DNA of 64,000 nucleotides from Triglochin maritima (lineage: Eukaryota; Streptophyta; Magnoliopsida; Alismatales; Juncaginaceae), in the NCBI GenBank assembly GCA_963682175.1, contig OY821787.1, positions 22,422,501-22,486,500 on the forward strand, given 5' to 3'. The position numbers and the translations under genes were made by a program. Each line of letters begins with the position of its first letter. Positions within the stretch are counted from its first letter, which is position 1. The notes below the pieces were generated by a model. The model ran no database searches, had not been told where the DNA came from, and was given only the letters and a program-made list of their open reading frames with translations. This document shows, one piece after another, positions 32,976-45,527 of the stretch.

Positions 32976-34620
32976 TTGCCTGCTATTAGGTGTACTGCGC
33001 GCGGTATTCATATCAATACATGGACTTTGCAAGATGATAGGTACGGGGGTTGCTGGATTTGATATAGTTTCCCTATTTGCCCCGACTACAACTTGATTGG
33101 AATCTGATCCGTGCTGTGATTGCGAGGTGCAGGCCAGAGACTCACACTTTCCATATCAGACACAGGGAGATGATGATAACACAACAAGATATAGCTATTC
33201 TTAGTGGCGTAGTTGTGTTCGAGACCTTAGATCATGATTGGTCTGAGGTTTGCATGAACTTGTTGGGTGTTGACGAAGAGGAGGCGATGACTGCAGTGAA
33301 TGGGATGGGTACGTGTCATTGCAGTGTTTGCAGCAAAATTACCATGTCGTGGCAGATACAATAGATGAGGAAGTGTTCCAGCACACTAGAGCCTATTTTG
33401 TTTCATTTAGGTTCTGGGATGGTAGGAGATAATAGTGGAAACAAAGTTCACCTAAGATACTTACTTCTCAAAGGATCTCACCAAATGTCGAACCTATAGT
33501 TTGGGAGCGGCATCTTTGGTTGTTCTATAAAACTATTTGTATCAAGCATTTAGAAAAATGGGAAACAAGTATCTGGTTTTTGTCATGATTATAGATTTGG
33601 TGTTGGGAACATCTTCACGTCGGGCGGTCATCAAAAAGCCTAGGTCTGCGACTTCCAGAAAAACTTTTGCGTCCTTTAGGTTCACGTTGGAGGACTCCTA
33701 GATCGTGGCTAAACAATGTGAAGACGTCTCAGGTCGATTTTTACAAAAATGAATTGGACGTTCAAGAAGATAACCATGTCTGTTGGACCGCTTACCAGGA
33801 AGTAGATATGACGGTGTTACCAACTGCTTGTAGAGAAGGGTAGGATATATGGATGAGGAGAACATGGCTGGTTGGTTTTGGAGTAGCTACTATGCACGTG
33901 CTGGACAGGGTCATGCATCAGTTTGGCTTGCAGCAACATATTCCAAATTTAATGAAGATTTGTAAACAGAAGAAGGCGCAAGGTAAGCCAAAAATAATTT
34001 GGTTACAAGAACAACAATTAGATATTCAAGCTTGGTTACGTTGGTGAGAGTGTGTGCAGATTGAGGCACATTTACTGTCGGAAGACCTTTTTACATGTAG
34101 ACGTATTTATATGGAGTGGTACTCGTAGATTACCGTTTGATAGCTGACAAGAAGAGTTGAAGTTGAAGAACAACAGATTTATAGGCCTCGACCTGCTAGG
34201 GATCATTACTTGGTAATAAATTTAGTTTTTATGCTTTAAATTAAAATTTTCATTTGCTTATTCTAATCATAACTGTCGTATTTGTTTGCAGATTCACAAC
34301 TTACACGGGTTACATGAATATATTCCCCACCTCGAAGGGATGCATTCTGCACATAACCCCACGCTGTCGATAATAAAAAAATTAACGAAAAAATGAAGGA
34401 TATGATGGCGTGTTTCAAGAATCTGGATCCATCATTGAATTTGTCAGAATGTCTAAGCTCCCAACATGTTTGTCAAGATTCTATGGAAAATCTCCCAGAA
34501 ATAGGAGAGTCACTAGATGAAGATGACAATTTCATTTTCACAGGTGTGTCTGCTTCCGATGGAGGAATTACGACTCAAGAGCCGAGCGGGACAACAATTT
34601 TCTAAAGTGAAGGTTCATCA
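32976..34620 (+). pseudogene. Plant mobile domain (MAIN/MAIL-like, PMD) pseudogene
   Basis: Degenerate coding matching the plant mobile domain of MAIN/MAIL proteins and related transposon-borne genes. Segments in order: [20 protein letters not shown] then [20 protein letters not shown] (33083-33210), [11 protein letters not shown] (33240), SGNKVHLRYL (near 33435), MRRTWLVGFGVATMHVLDRV and FGLQQHIPNL (33853-33950). They lie in different frames with many stops. A plausible intron with GT...TTTGCAG borders lies at 34213-34291, so this is not a retrocopy. PMD proteins act in heterochromatin silencing, and the domain also travels inside MULE and gypsy elements. Which source applies here cannot be decided. 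Confidence 0.65.
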
Positions 34621-34979
34621 TTTCAAGTCAGTGAAGTCGAAAGAGGTGATGATGGTGGAATTGATGAAGATGAAAATAGTGGAATTACTCAAGAACAAAT
34701 ACACTGTTGGGCTTCAAAGGTTCCACGATGGGGGGCATACCAAAAGACCGACCAAAGTACTTTATCCACCTTAGTTGTAAATGCATTCTAATCTTTAGAA
34801 CAAATTAGTTTTTCATATTAAACTTGGATTCAATTTCTTCAATAACTCATCCACATGATTATTTAATTTCTTCATTTAATAAAAGGGGTACTCGTTCAAA
34901 TACATTATATAGTACACACTTAACAAAATAATTAGCCGTTTGAACAATTACAAGTACAAGTTGAACACTACCAATGCAC
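34621..34979. other. Spacer, no gene seen
   Basis: An open stretch to 34774 is rich in Lys, Glu and Met without a recognisable domain, followed by AT-rich DNA. Confidence 0.4.
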
Positions 34980-35560
34980 ATACTAAATGACATCTTCACA
35001 TGTCTTCATGTTGTGGCGTAACGACTGACATCGCCCACATCGTACTGTTCGACCACTTTGTTCATCCATGTTGTTTCTTATTCTTTTTGTTTTCGATCGT
35101 CTACTTCATCTTACGACATAAGGCATTATGAGTTTAATAGGTCCTTCCTCTGGTCAAAACCCTTTCATCTAGTATTAGAAAGAAAAGCAGTGCATATGCT
35201 CTTGTGTACGCTTCAGTGGTTAGGAATTCTAAGACGATTCGCGAAGTATGAATATTTTGTGGCGGTTACTGCAGACGGCCAACACATATGAGCATGGAAT
35301 GTGGTGTGCATCTATGAACTCGGACGAGAATGTTGGGCTTGTGTCCATCAATATAACCTGATAGCTACGGGATTAGTTGCTTTTTGCATTAAATATATTA
35401 TGACTATGCCTTGTCACACAAAGCTACGCAGCGAAGTGTCGTTGGCTTGTGACTTCATCTCAGACCTTTTTTGGATGGACCAATATCATAGTCTCCCCAT
35501 CATCTCTTCTACTCACAAAAATTTTATTCAGCCGTAAGTAAGTCATCATGATCAGAAGAC
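34980..35560 (-). pseudogene. Mutator-like (MULE) transposase C-terminal remnant
   Basis: On the minus strand near 35270-35340 the sequence reads FSSEFIDAHHIPCSYVLAVC, resembling the SWIM zinc-finger region of MULE transposases (usual PCSH, here PCSY, so a zinc ligand is lost). Further along, at 34998-35042, is a perfect CX2CX4HX4C knuckle, CGRCQSLRHNMKTC. SWIM followed by a knuckle is the usual MULE C-terminal order. Stops and frameshifts are present, and the catalytic domain is not seen. Confidence 0.42.
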
Positions 35561-38190
35561 AAAGAGGTAAGACCACACCACTCTAACACACACCTAAATC
35601 AAGCAATTGTAATAAACTCTGAGGAGTTGAAGAAAAGAAATGCAATAGTTTGAGAGAGAGAAAGGAAGAACAAAAAGAAGAAAATGAAAAAACTCAATTT
35701 TTCAACAACGAAATTAAAGGTCATGGTTCTAAGTTTTAACAGATTTTATCTCTCAAAATAACATATAGATGTTTGCCAACTTTTCACACAAACTAGGTCA
35801 TTGTTTGGCTGACTGACCTTAAAGATCATGATTGTAAGGGAAAGACAATTTCAAAGCTTCACGATGTCATCATGGTGGAGGTCGGTGAAGTGTCACATGA
35901 TAAAATTATGGATTTTGGTTTTTTAGGATTTCCATTAATATTACTTGCATATTTAGGTGTGTTGTGGTATTTTGGATATTACTAATATGATGCATCATTG
36001 AACTCGATTTTTTCTAGATGTGATTGGGTATTTTAGAATGAAAGGCAAGGTTTTTTAATTGGTATGTTTGGGTATTTTGGAAGAATGTATTTTTATGGGT
36101 GAGAGCCGACAGGTATAATAGAGACAATATTACGGGTTTTTTATTTAGGTTTTTGGGTATTTTGAACACTAATTCTAAATTTGGTATTCTCATTAAGGTG
36201 CCTTACTAAAGGTAGGATTTTTCAGTCTTCACATTTAGTAAAGTAAGAGAACAAATTGTTTGTGGATATAACTCTCTTTCTTGTGGAAAATATGATAAAC
36301 TTTTTTAATGGGTGCCTCTGGGTTTTTTTGTCACCAAATGGAGGGGTATTCAACAACTTAATAAATTTCTTATTTAATTTTTCAAAACTATTAATTGGCA
36401 TGTTCATGTACTTTAAAAGAAGCATAGTCTGTGGGTGACAAGTATATTAAAGACAATCTCAAGGTTTATTCATTTAGGTCTTTAAGAATTTTTAAACACC
36501 AAATCTATGAACTATATCATGCATGCTCAGTTAGTTTTCGTAGAGTGGAATGTTTTTCAAACGTTGAATTTGGATATTCTCATTAAGTTGTGCTTACAGT
36601 AATGTTGGTTTTTTCAGTCTTCACATTTTGTATTTAGGAAAATGAATTATTTATGGATATTATTCCTTTGTTTTGTGGACTATAAGATAAAGTTTAATTT
36701 CTCTTGTGTCCTTATATTCCATAAAGTAGTAACTTTTTCCAATGGTTCAAGAGAAATGTTCCTGAAAGACAAAACTATCACCAACGTCAATTTTGATTAC
36801 TTTCTTGGTCAAGATAACCTTCTTGCGATGTTCCTGTAAGACAAAAACTTCACCAACGACAATTTTGATTACAACCTTAGTGAATTGGAGAATACGAAGG
36901 TGAGATAGGGGAGATATATGCTTGATCCAAGAGTTTGTATTGTTCTTTACAAACTTTGAAACAATGATAAAAGCATTGTTGATTATCATAGTCGGAATTC
37001 TAAATTAGTTGATAATGTAAGCTCATAAACTATTATGTGCTTCCTTATGTAACATCTTCATTCACCTATGCTTCGGTTCAAATTTCATATATTTTCTATG
37101 CAGTTATTGTTGTCATTCTGACATCCATTTTTGTTATTCTAACAATATTTATTATGAGTCACACAACCAAAAATACCCTCTATTAATACTGGAAAAACCC
37201 AAGGGAGTAACTGGAAATGCTTTTCCATTGATACCAAAGATAACAAACATAATTTCACATTAGAATGGTTGGAATTCTAAATTAATTGATATTATAAGGC
37301 ATTATTAGTCACACAACCAGAACTACCCTCTATTGATAATGAAAAGACACAAGGGAGTAACTGAAAATGCTTTTCTAATATCTATTTTTGTTATTCTAAC
37401 AATGTTCATTATTAGTCACAACCACAAATACACTCCATTGATACTGAAAATACCCAAGGGAGTAACTGAAAATGTTTTACCATTGGATCAAAAGATAAGA
37501 AACATAATGCCACACCAGAGAACACATATGATACGACGACAGCAAAATAAATTACAAGACTACTAAGAAAAACATCTCTTTTAGAAATGTAAGCTACATT
37601 TTTATAAAACCCTTCATTATTAGGCATAACCACCTAGGCCCGGGCTAAAACCATGGTAGACTGAAAGTAGATGGGTAGCGCTAGAACGTCGATTTGCAAA
37701 CTCTAAGGATTTCCTTAGGTTTAGAACAAGAAACTTTACTCTATCTACAAGCATCGATCTAACCCACAACTTAAATAATAGGTAGAAATTTTAAGAGAGT
37801 ACCTTAAAATAGATCTTGGATCGACATATGTTTCTCATTTTCTGTAAACTATCAAACATACCCCTTCTATCAATTAGGGTTACGCCCATGAACCATCATT
37901 TAATCCATTCTATTTACTCCAAGTTACCTTCACTATTAAATCAAAGTTACCCACCCACTATCGCAACTAAATTTACCCCAACCTTCCTTTTTAATAACAA
38001 AATATTATTAGTGGGGTTTCTTTATTTGATTCATTGTTGTTTTATGTTTTATTTTTATTACTGATGATGTGTTTTCTTCTGTGTTATATTCACCAAGCAG
38101 TCAAATGCAAGTTCTTTGACCACCATCCCAGTATACCCATTGTCATGTACCAAAATACCTCCCTGAGAAGTTTTTTTTCAATTTACCCTA
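35561..38190. other. AT-rich intergenic DNA with local duplications
   Basis: No gene recognised. A segment around 36110-36297 is repeated in diverged form at 36440-36690. A 43-bp word beginning GTTCCTG(A/T)AAGACAAAA recurs at 36757 and 36830. A block containing CAAGGGAGTAACTG(A/G)AAATG occurs three times, near 37200, 37350 and 37455. Long open frames are short, AT-rich and without domains. Confidence 0.6.
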
Positions 38191-39275
38191 TGATTGACAT
38201 CATTTCATGCTTATATTTGTATCTTATATCCATTATCTTACACCTATGCAATGATACGTGACACGTTTTATGTTTGAATTTCAGAAATAAATAGGTTTGA
38301 AGAGATGAAGCATGAAAGGACCCAAAAGAAAGGAAAAATGACTTAATTGTGAGACCTGGGGACTAAGATGCAAGGGAGAAGGACCTGAACGTAAGACCGA
38401 AGGACCAAAGAGAAAAATAGAACTCCACACCATCATGGGGGTATTTTGGCAATTCTATTGTGGTCGGACCTTCAACAAGTGAAGTAGATGCATCAAAGAC
38501 CAACAAAGACATCCAGAAAATCCCAGAATAAAATCCAGCTTGATCCGGACCATATAGACCGCCAATTGGTGGTCCAACACCGCTAATTGGCGGTCTGTTT
38601 TGTCCCAAATCCGCTAAGATTTTGGTGGGTCTCATATTAGTGTGTAATTAGTCCATTTCTGGTATTTGTTTAGTCCCACATCGGGGGATTGTCCCAGATT
38701 GCCTTTTTCTTTGGCTATAAATAGAACTCTTCACCTTCTATTGTAAACTACCCATTGCATGGTGACATTCTCTCTACTAAGGAGTAAGCCTTGAAGCAAA
38801 ACTCAAGGTGGAGAAGAATGCTACCTTCAATGTGAGTCATTGTTAATAAAATAATTGTTCTAGTTTCTTTTAATCTTGTCTTCTAATTCTTGGATGTTTC
38901 ATTAGTTTATGTTTCTTTCAATTAGCTTCTTTAATGTTCCTTTCTTGCTTAGTTGAATTTCTTTTTAGTATAATGTTTCATTTTGTTAATGTAGTTAGTC
39001 TAATTATGAGTGAGTAGTTCCATCCCCTTTGGGGGTGGAGTAGAGGTATGTACATGTTATGTAGGTGGTATGAATGCTAGATATTATTGTTGTGAGAGGT
39101 ATTAGTATGCTTGCTTGAATTAATAAGAACTTTACTTGATGGTTTTTGTCATAGTTAGGTACACTCCATGCTCGTTATGTTCTTAATAACAACCTTAGAT
39201 TGCTCATATTAATCACCTAGGTTAGTGTTGTAAATGATAGGTCTTGCCATGAAGTACTTCTTATGCATTAACAAA
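38191..39275 (+). repeat. Truncated Athila LTR
   Basis: It starts TGATTGACATCATTTCATGC exactly like the complete element's LTR and stays recognisably similar through the TATA box (38716-38723) and the CCATCCCCTTTGGGGGTGG block near 39020. It then diverges and breaks off around 39275 without an LTR end or primer site. Five bases upstream read CCCTA. Confidence 0.75.
38559..38593. promoter_or_regulatory. Paired palindrome, 21-bp pitch
   Basis: CCGCCAATTGGTGG (38559-38572) and CCGCTAATTGGCGG (38580-38593), 21 bp apart and ending 123 bp before the TATA box at 38716. Confidence 0.7.
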
Positions 39276-39289
39276 CACTAAATCGAACC

Positions 39290-40275
39290 AATAATACGAA
39301 AGGATAAGTTTAAGACACACCACAAAGACATTTTCAGACCCCTATTAGCTTTTCCATCCACCTATAGCAGAATTGATCCATGAGTGGCGGATTGATTTGC
39401 GTAGCTGGTGCTATTCTTTCACTGATTTAGATACACCTTTTGATGGAATCAGACTTTGCATTTATCATCACTCGTTTAGGGACTCATGTTCATGTTCGCA
39501 TTGCCAAACTTGGGTGGATCCCTCTTCTTTATAGAGATGGAAGTAGGCATTTTGCCCTATCCGTGGTAAATTCATTTTACCACTCCCTGACCGATGACAG
39601 TGAAGGCACGAAGTTCACCATCAATGGTAGTACTTATCCGCTCACTCCCTCCATTATTGTGGATATTACTGGGTTACCCTTTCCGGATTGTAAGGTCCAC
39701 CAGTGCCGCACATTGAACTTCTATCGTTCAGTGATGGGTAGAGGGAATCCGGTAAACCCTCACTGGAGTTTGAGCAACGCCCATCTCTTTAACAATGTGC
39801 ATGTGGCTACTCGTTGGGTGAGTAAAAACATCCTGGGGTTAAGACACCATTCCACATTTTTTTCCTGCTTATCTGGATTTGGTTTATCCTAATGACCAAA
39901 GATCAACACTACATGTGCAATGAGTTCTTCCGCACACTGTTAAAAGGTGCCTGAGATGGCAGGAAGCCTTTACCCCTTCTTGTCACTCATATTTGCAGTC
40001 ATTTAGACCCCTGGTACACTCAAAACTTGATCAACTCAGAAGGGGTCGCCATTGACATCGAGCATATCACACTTGCATATGGCGACCACTTCCGGACTCC
40101 TAGCAGGACCAAGACAATTAAGAGGATGTTCGTGCTAATTTTTTTGATGGATTTGTTGACTCAGAGACACTTTTAGGTTATGACTTCAACACATTGTCAT
40201 TATCCAAGCAAAATGCAGTGCTTTCGAAGAAAAACCTTAAGATCTTCAAGTTACAGAAAAATCTGTGATGATGTG
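39290..40275 (+). pseudogene. Remnant of a retrotransposon-borne ORF of unknown function
   Basis: The main open part is 39440-39892 (150 codons, MMESDFAFIITRLGTHVHVR...), with FTINGSTYPLTPSIIVDITG in the middle. Coding-like sequence continues in other frames to about 40270 (HICSHLDPWYTQNLINSEGV near 40000, SETLLGYDFNTLSLSKQNAV near 40165). The layout, with a conserved -LTP-I-DITGLP- segment, reminds me of the 'putative plant transposon protein' domain found in Athila-type elements, but this is recall, not a match I could test. It occupies the place where gag-pol should be and abuts the Athila 3' non-coding region. Confidence 0.4.
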
Positions 40276-41083
40276 GTTCTTCATCGCAAAGGGCACCCTC
40301 CTCTCAGCGTCGAAGGAGGTGACATGTATTGGTGAGGCTGTGCATTTTATTCTTTGCATACATTGTGGACAATGCATCGCCTAAGTGCAGGGGGATTTTT
40401 ATCGTATGTACATTGCCAAGTCTTTTTCCTTTTTTTTCTTCTTTTGTTTGTATTGCTAGGGTCATGATAGTGTGCTGCATTTAATATTGATATATCAGCT
40501 TGTCATGATCCTTGGATAACTTATCTTCTTTTGCTTGCCTAGTGCTTTAATTTTTCCATTTCTTTCAAAATCTTCACGTGTTTGCGGAAAAAAAATGTTT
40601 TGTGGATTTTGCGTGTGTTAAGCATGTGCCAAACCGTTGAGAGACAAAGTAAAAAAGGAAGGTGTTTACACAATGTATCACTTAACGTTGTTATGGTTGC
40701 CCATGTCATTCACTATAGTCCTTAATTAACTTACAACAATTGTTCCCTAGGCTAGGTGTGTAGACTGGATACAATTTAGAGTCAGCCCGTAGGATTACTA
40801 TATCCATTGATCGATAAAAATAGGTCCAACGAGTCATGCTGCCAGCTTTAATAAAGAATCAATGTTCGGATTTTGTGGGTATATCTACTGAAAACCCTCA
40901 GGAGACACCACTCCTCTTCCTTGGCGACAAGGACGTTTAACGGTTTGTTGCACGTGCTAAGTGCAACTGTGATTCCTACGAAAGTGAGTTAGGATTTCCC
41001 TGTTTTTCATATGTTTGTCTTTCTTTCATATTTATCTTTTTTTATTTTTCTTGGGACTTGTAAAAGATAAGGGTGGTGGTATT
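40276..41083 (+). mobile_element. Athila 3' non-coding region, shortened
   Basis: Similar to 28700-30009, including CATTGTGGACAATG (40365), GTGCTGCATTTAATATTGATAT near 40472, the TTGAGAGACAAAGTAAAAA block near 40639 and both hairpins (40918-40970). The segment corresponding to 29000-29600 is deleted at about 40660. It ends GTGGTGGTATT against the LTR at 41084, a weakened PPT. Confidence 0.75.
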
Positions 41084-41664
41084 TGATTAGTAGCATATCA
41101 TACATCACATTCATGCTACATAACCTTTATTTTACCCCAAAATTGTGCTACTAGAGTGTTTGTTGTAGTGTTTCTGGTGTTAGGTAATAAAGATGAGAAA
41201 TGGACCAAAAAGGGACTTGAATGCAACAATAATGGATTGAATTGAGGACTTCTGGACCCATTTGTAATGCACAATGACTGGATATCAAATCGGGAAGGAT
41301 CCAAGTGAAAACCGGAGGGACCTGATTGTGTAGTGCAAAATATTATGACACATGACTTGAACCAGGTCAGTATTTCACCAATCAAAACCAAATCGGTTTC
41401 GAGACAGTGGACAATGGACTCACCCCACGTGTCAAACAGAAGAACTTAAAAGGTGGACAAATCTGAGATGGATCGGAGCAATCGGATCTGCCACTAGTGG
41501 ATTATTATCCGCTATTCGCAAATCACTATGCATTGGGTCTCAGATTTTCGTCGTAGGTTGGGTTAACGGGACAAAGCATTCCAAAACTATCAGATTTGAT
41601 TCAGAGCCATCCGATTACACCCATATTAATCTCAACCATGTATTGTTCTATAAATCCCATTGTA

Positions 41665-41681
41665 ATCCCTCCTCTCGTCTT
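41665..41681. repeat. LINE target site duplication, left
   Basis: ATCCCTCCTCTCGTCTT, next to the T-run that is the LINE poly(A) seen from the plus strand. Confidence 0.75.
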
Positions 41682-42159
41682 TTTTTTGCAAAGCAAAAGG
41701 AGGCTTAGCCTCAAATTTTATTGATTTGCGTAATAGACTTACATACAACCCAACCCATGTACACTCTTATGCCCTCGGAACTTGCTGAGCACAATCTCGG
41801 ATCCTTACCTAGCACATACACTATCACGAATCTCACATGTTACTACAACGTATTACAATACTCTTCTCTTTTACTTAGCTAATACCAAGTAACTTATAAC
41901 CATGTCGTCTCGAAGATCGCCTTCTCATGCTCGTCTCCCCTTCCTTCCAGCATGCCAGATCCCTTGATTCGAATCACACCCTTCACTTCCTGGATAATGG
42001 ACTCCACCAGTCGTTCCTCACCGGATATACATCACCTATTCTGTTCCGCCCAACATTCGAAAACCACAGCTCCCAAAGCTAGCTTGATCGTGAGTGTACC
42101 ATACTTGGAGGGTACGTTCCACCTTTGAACTTTATAGATCACCTCCAACGTTGCTGGTT

Positions 42160-42345
42160 TCATGCGGGCAACATCTCCTCCCACCTTTTGAATCGCATCC
42201 CATACAACCTACACAAAAGGACACTCTCCTCCCACCTTTTGAAGTCCTCATAGACACTCTTACATAAGGCGCATCTCGATAAAACACATAGCTTCAGCCC
42301 CCTACGCCTCATCATGTCATGGGTGGGCAATTTCCCATGAACCAC
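42160..42345 (-). pseudogene. LINE zf-RVT terminal motif
   Basis: Sixty-one codons with HGKLPTHDMMRRRG followed by CVLSRCALCKSVYED, the zinc-binding region found after the reverse transcriptase in plant LINEs. A 30-bp segment (CCTCCCACCTTTTGAA...) is locally duplicated here. Confidence 0.7.
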
Positions 42346-42732
42346 CCTCCATCAGGTTAGCGCGTGCTTCGGGACAGCCCACTTGTGACACAGCATCAAC
42401 CCCCACCTAATAATATTTGCATCAATGTTTCCCCGATGCACACTATAACAAAACAATTTAGCAAACCGGAGTCGCATCGCCTTTCAGATTTGGTCCTCAT
42501 CCTCAATCATCTCTGCTCCCTAAACTATCCTACGCACTGTATTGGTGGCTCTCCTCACCCGAAGAGAAGCATGGTAGAAGCTCGAATTAGAATCGCCTTC
42601 CCTCAGCCATCTCACCCTAGATTTCTGTCAAACGATTGACTCCTCCACCACCAATTGACGAGACAGCTTGTCCACAGCCTAGCTTTCCTTTCGCCTCAAC
42701 TCCTCGACCCCTGGATGTTGTTCTGCCTCCAT

Positions 42733-43662
42733 TCAAACCTGTTGTAGCTCCTGCCTTGCCTTGCTTAGTCGTTCATTTACATTTCCAAACACTTCATCAC
42801 TCCACCTATTGAGCTCCCTTTTTACAGCCTCCAACTTTCCCACAACACGAAACATTGGAGTGCCAACAAAGTAGGTCGACCAAGCGTCCTTGACCACCCC
42901 TAAAAATTGGTCGTGGCCAGCCCAAGCATTCACAAAATGAAACATCTTCCTCTTCCACACACATTGAGGCTCTAGATCCATAACCAAAGGACAATGGTCA
43001 CTAAGCTCTCTACCTTCCACATAACAAATAGCATCCGGGAAGCATTCCAACAACACATGGGAGCACAAGGCTCGATCAATCCTTGTCTCTATCTGCCCAG
43101 GGCCATGCAATGAGTTTGACCATGTGAACTCTCCTCTCGTCATTTCTACCTCGAGCAAACTACTAGCCTCAATCCAATGGTTGAACTCCACCATAGCCAC
43201 CGTATTAAATCCACCCACTACATGTTTCTCCCATTCACTCCTAATGCAATTGAAGTCCCGATGACCACCTACGCCACCCATTTTGCACCCATGTAAAGCC
43301 TCCCAAAGCCTTCTCCTTGTAACATAGTTATTATCACCATACACCAAAGTAATCGTGACTTGCTGACCTGTGGCCCGAACCAAACCCTCCATGTGAACCA
43401 ATTGAGCCATCTCATGAGTCTTCTGAAGAGTATATTCCAAGTCCTTCCACAACACAAGGATCCTCCCGGAGTTAACCACCTCGCTATTTGACTCCCATTC
43501 ATCTTGCCATATTGACTTTACAAACCTTGTTAACCTCTTCTTTTTTACTTTTTGCTCAATAATACAAGCAAAATTCACCCTCCCCCGGGTTATTTTATCT
43601 CGAATCGTATACGGGCGCCCCCGGACATTTGTGCCATGCACGTTCCCACAAAGCCACTTCAT
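42733..43662 (-). pseudogene. LINE ORF2 endonuclease domain
   Basis: 309 open codons starting MKWLCGNVHGTN, the usual start of plant LINE ORF2 (normally MK-L-WN-RG). This is the apurinic-endonuclease-like domain that nicks target DNA. The motifs HRDFNCIRSEWEK (DFN box, near 43240) and SDHCPLVMDLE (SDH box, near 42990) are visible, and IETRIDRALC lies between them. It ends at WSDEVFGNVNERLSKARQEL, the linker before RT, and then breaks off. The early WN-RG is altered to GNVHG, so activity is doubtful. Confidence 0.85.
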
Positions 43663-44717
43663 GGGTGCGAAAGTGGTGAGCAGACTCCCTTCTTTCCTCG
43701 ATTACTTTTCCTTTGCTTTGCCACTTCCACCACTTTCACATGCCTGATGGAGTACGGAGGTGTAGCTTCCTCAAGTTTGACCTTTGTAGGTGTGCGAGAA
43801 CACCTTCTTGACTTCCTTCTCTATGCCTCTTCCAGTCGTCTCTTTTTCAAGTAGCTCAATAGCTATTGGGCTTCCCTCAGAAACCATACCATCCCCCTCC
43901 ATCTCAGCAAGGAGCTGGAATTTATTTGGTGAGCGAGCATCCTCTTCCTCCCTCGGGTTGACCCCATGCGACACTTCCACTTTTGCCTCTCATGAAAGTC
44001 CATCACACATGCATGCACATTTCCCTTGAGGCGTCCCATTCCTTTGGTGTGTACCACATAACATTTCTTGTTGTAGGCACTCCTCTTCACGTTGCAAACA
44101 TCCACTCCGATGCAAACCATGCAAATCCTCTAGTCCCCACGTGATCCATCCACCTTGGGTGCATTTTTGGTCACTCCACCTACTTCCTCCACTAACTACT
44201 GCCGACTTTCCTCATCTGCCCCAACCATAGAAGGTGATCCCTTGCAAGGTGAAGCTCCTTGCTATTCTGATCACTACACACAGCTTCGACTCCACCTACC
44301 TCAGCTCGTATTGGCCCCTCTCCTTCCACTCCACCTATCTCGGCTCCTATTGGTTCCCACCCTTAAAATGACCCATTCTCATTGGTTCCCATTCCCCTAA
44401 GTCTGTTTTAAGTAGCCCCATCCCAACGATTGCCTTTCTTTGCATGGTTCTTGTTTGAAGCAACTAAGCATGTTCCCATCTCTCTTCCATTTATGGACTC
44501 CACCTCTTCCTCTAATAGAATACCATCACCCCCGTTATCCTTTGTTCCCTTTCTCTTCACACCATTCCTCACACCATTACACCCTTTCGTTACACCCACA
44601 TGGAGAGCTTGTTCTTAATCCTCTAGCAACACTTCCAACTCTGGCAAGCTGTTGCCCCCCATACTCCCATAAACTACATCCTCGCCTTGACCATCACCAC
44701 CAGCAGCACCTCCTCCA

Positions 44718-45527
44718 CTACCCCCACTCCCTCCTTCCTATCCCTTCTTTTCTCCACCCACCTATGCCCTCTACAACCCTCACCTCCGGTGTCCTCTTGC
44801 GGCAATGAATATCAAGATGACCAAACATTGAAGAACATAACATACAATATAGTGGCTTCCACTTGTACTCCACATGCACGACCTCTCCCTCCTCCTTCTC
44901 GTTTTGGACCAATATTTGTGATGGGTAATCAAATTTGCCACTCACCTCCATGCCCACTCGAGCATAAGCTAGCCGACGCCTCATCGTCGTGTTCTTATCC
45001 ATGTACATTGGCGACCCTAACACACCTGCAAGTGTGCGAAGGTGTTTCCTTGACCAGAATTTCAGTTCCAAATCCGGGAACCTCACCCAAATTGCGACCG
45101 TACAAACCTTACCTTGGGTCTTAATGCCAGCCGATCATGGTTGGAGAATGAGTGACGCCCCCCGCACAAACCAAGGACCATTCTCAAGAGCAAAAGCTCG
45201 GTCGGCAACGAGAGAAAATCTGAAGATCATCATGTTGAACCTTCGGCGAACAATCTCTAACTCTCCCGAAATATTCCACACCTTAGCTAGATGTTTTTCA
45301 AGTGTAGGTAAATGAGGAGTGAACCCCACGAAATATCCCATCAACACCTTCTTCCATGCACCACTAGCTTCTTCTTTTTCTTGACTCGAAATGCTAGCAA
45401 CCCTAGCACCTCCCTCCCTTATCGTTGGTGCAACAAACTTCAATGTAGTGCTTCGCTTGACTCTCTTCTCAAAGTTGTCAGACCACTTGTGGGGCTGAGC
45501 ATGCTCCTTAGGTTGCTCCACATCCAC
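44718..45527 (-). pseudogene. LINE ORF1: DUF4283 and CCHC zinc knuckle
   Basis: RNA-binding ORF1 protein of plant L1 elements. The DUF4283 part (45135-45527) includes KVLMGYFVGFTPHLPTLEKH and FALENGPWFVRGASLILQP. After a frame change the second part (44718-45086) includes SPMYMDKNTTMRRRLAYARV and the knuckle CMLCSSMFGHLDIHC (near 44830), the usual DUF4283/zf-CCHC_4 order. A charged region with stops (43700-44700) leads to the endonuclease. Confidence 0.8.

Noticed and set aside
32976..34620. Functional plant-mobile-domain gene
   Set aside because: Multiple stops and frame changes between recognisable motifs; it cannot be expressed as a full protein as written.
44155..45124. Several Pro/Ser/Thr-rich plus-strand open frames
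   Set aside because: Antisense of LINE ORF1; the minus strand carries DUF4283 and a zinc knuckle.
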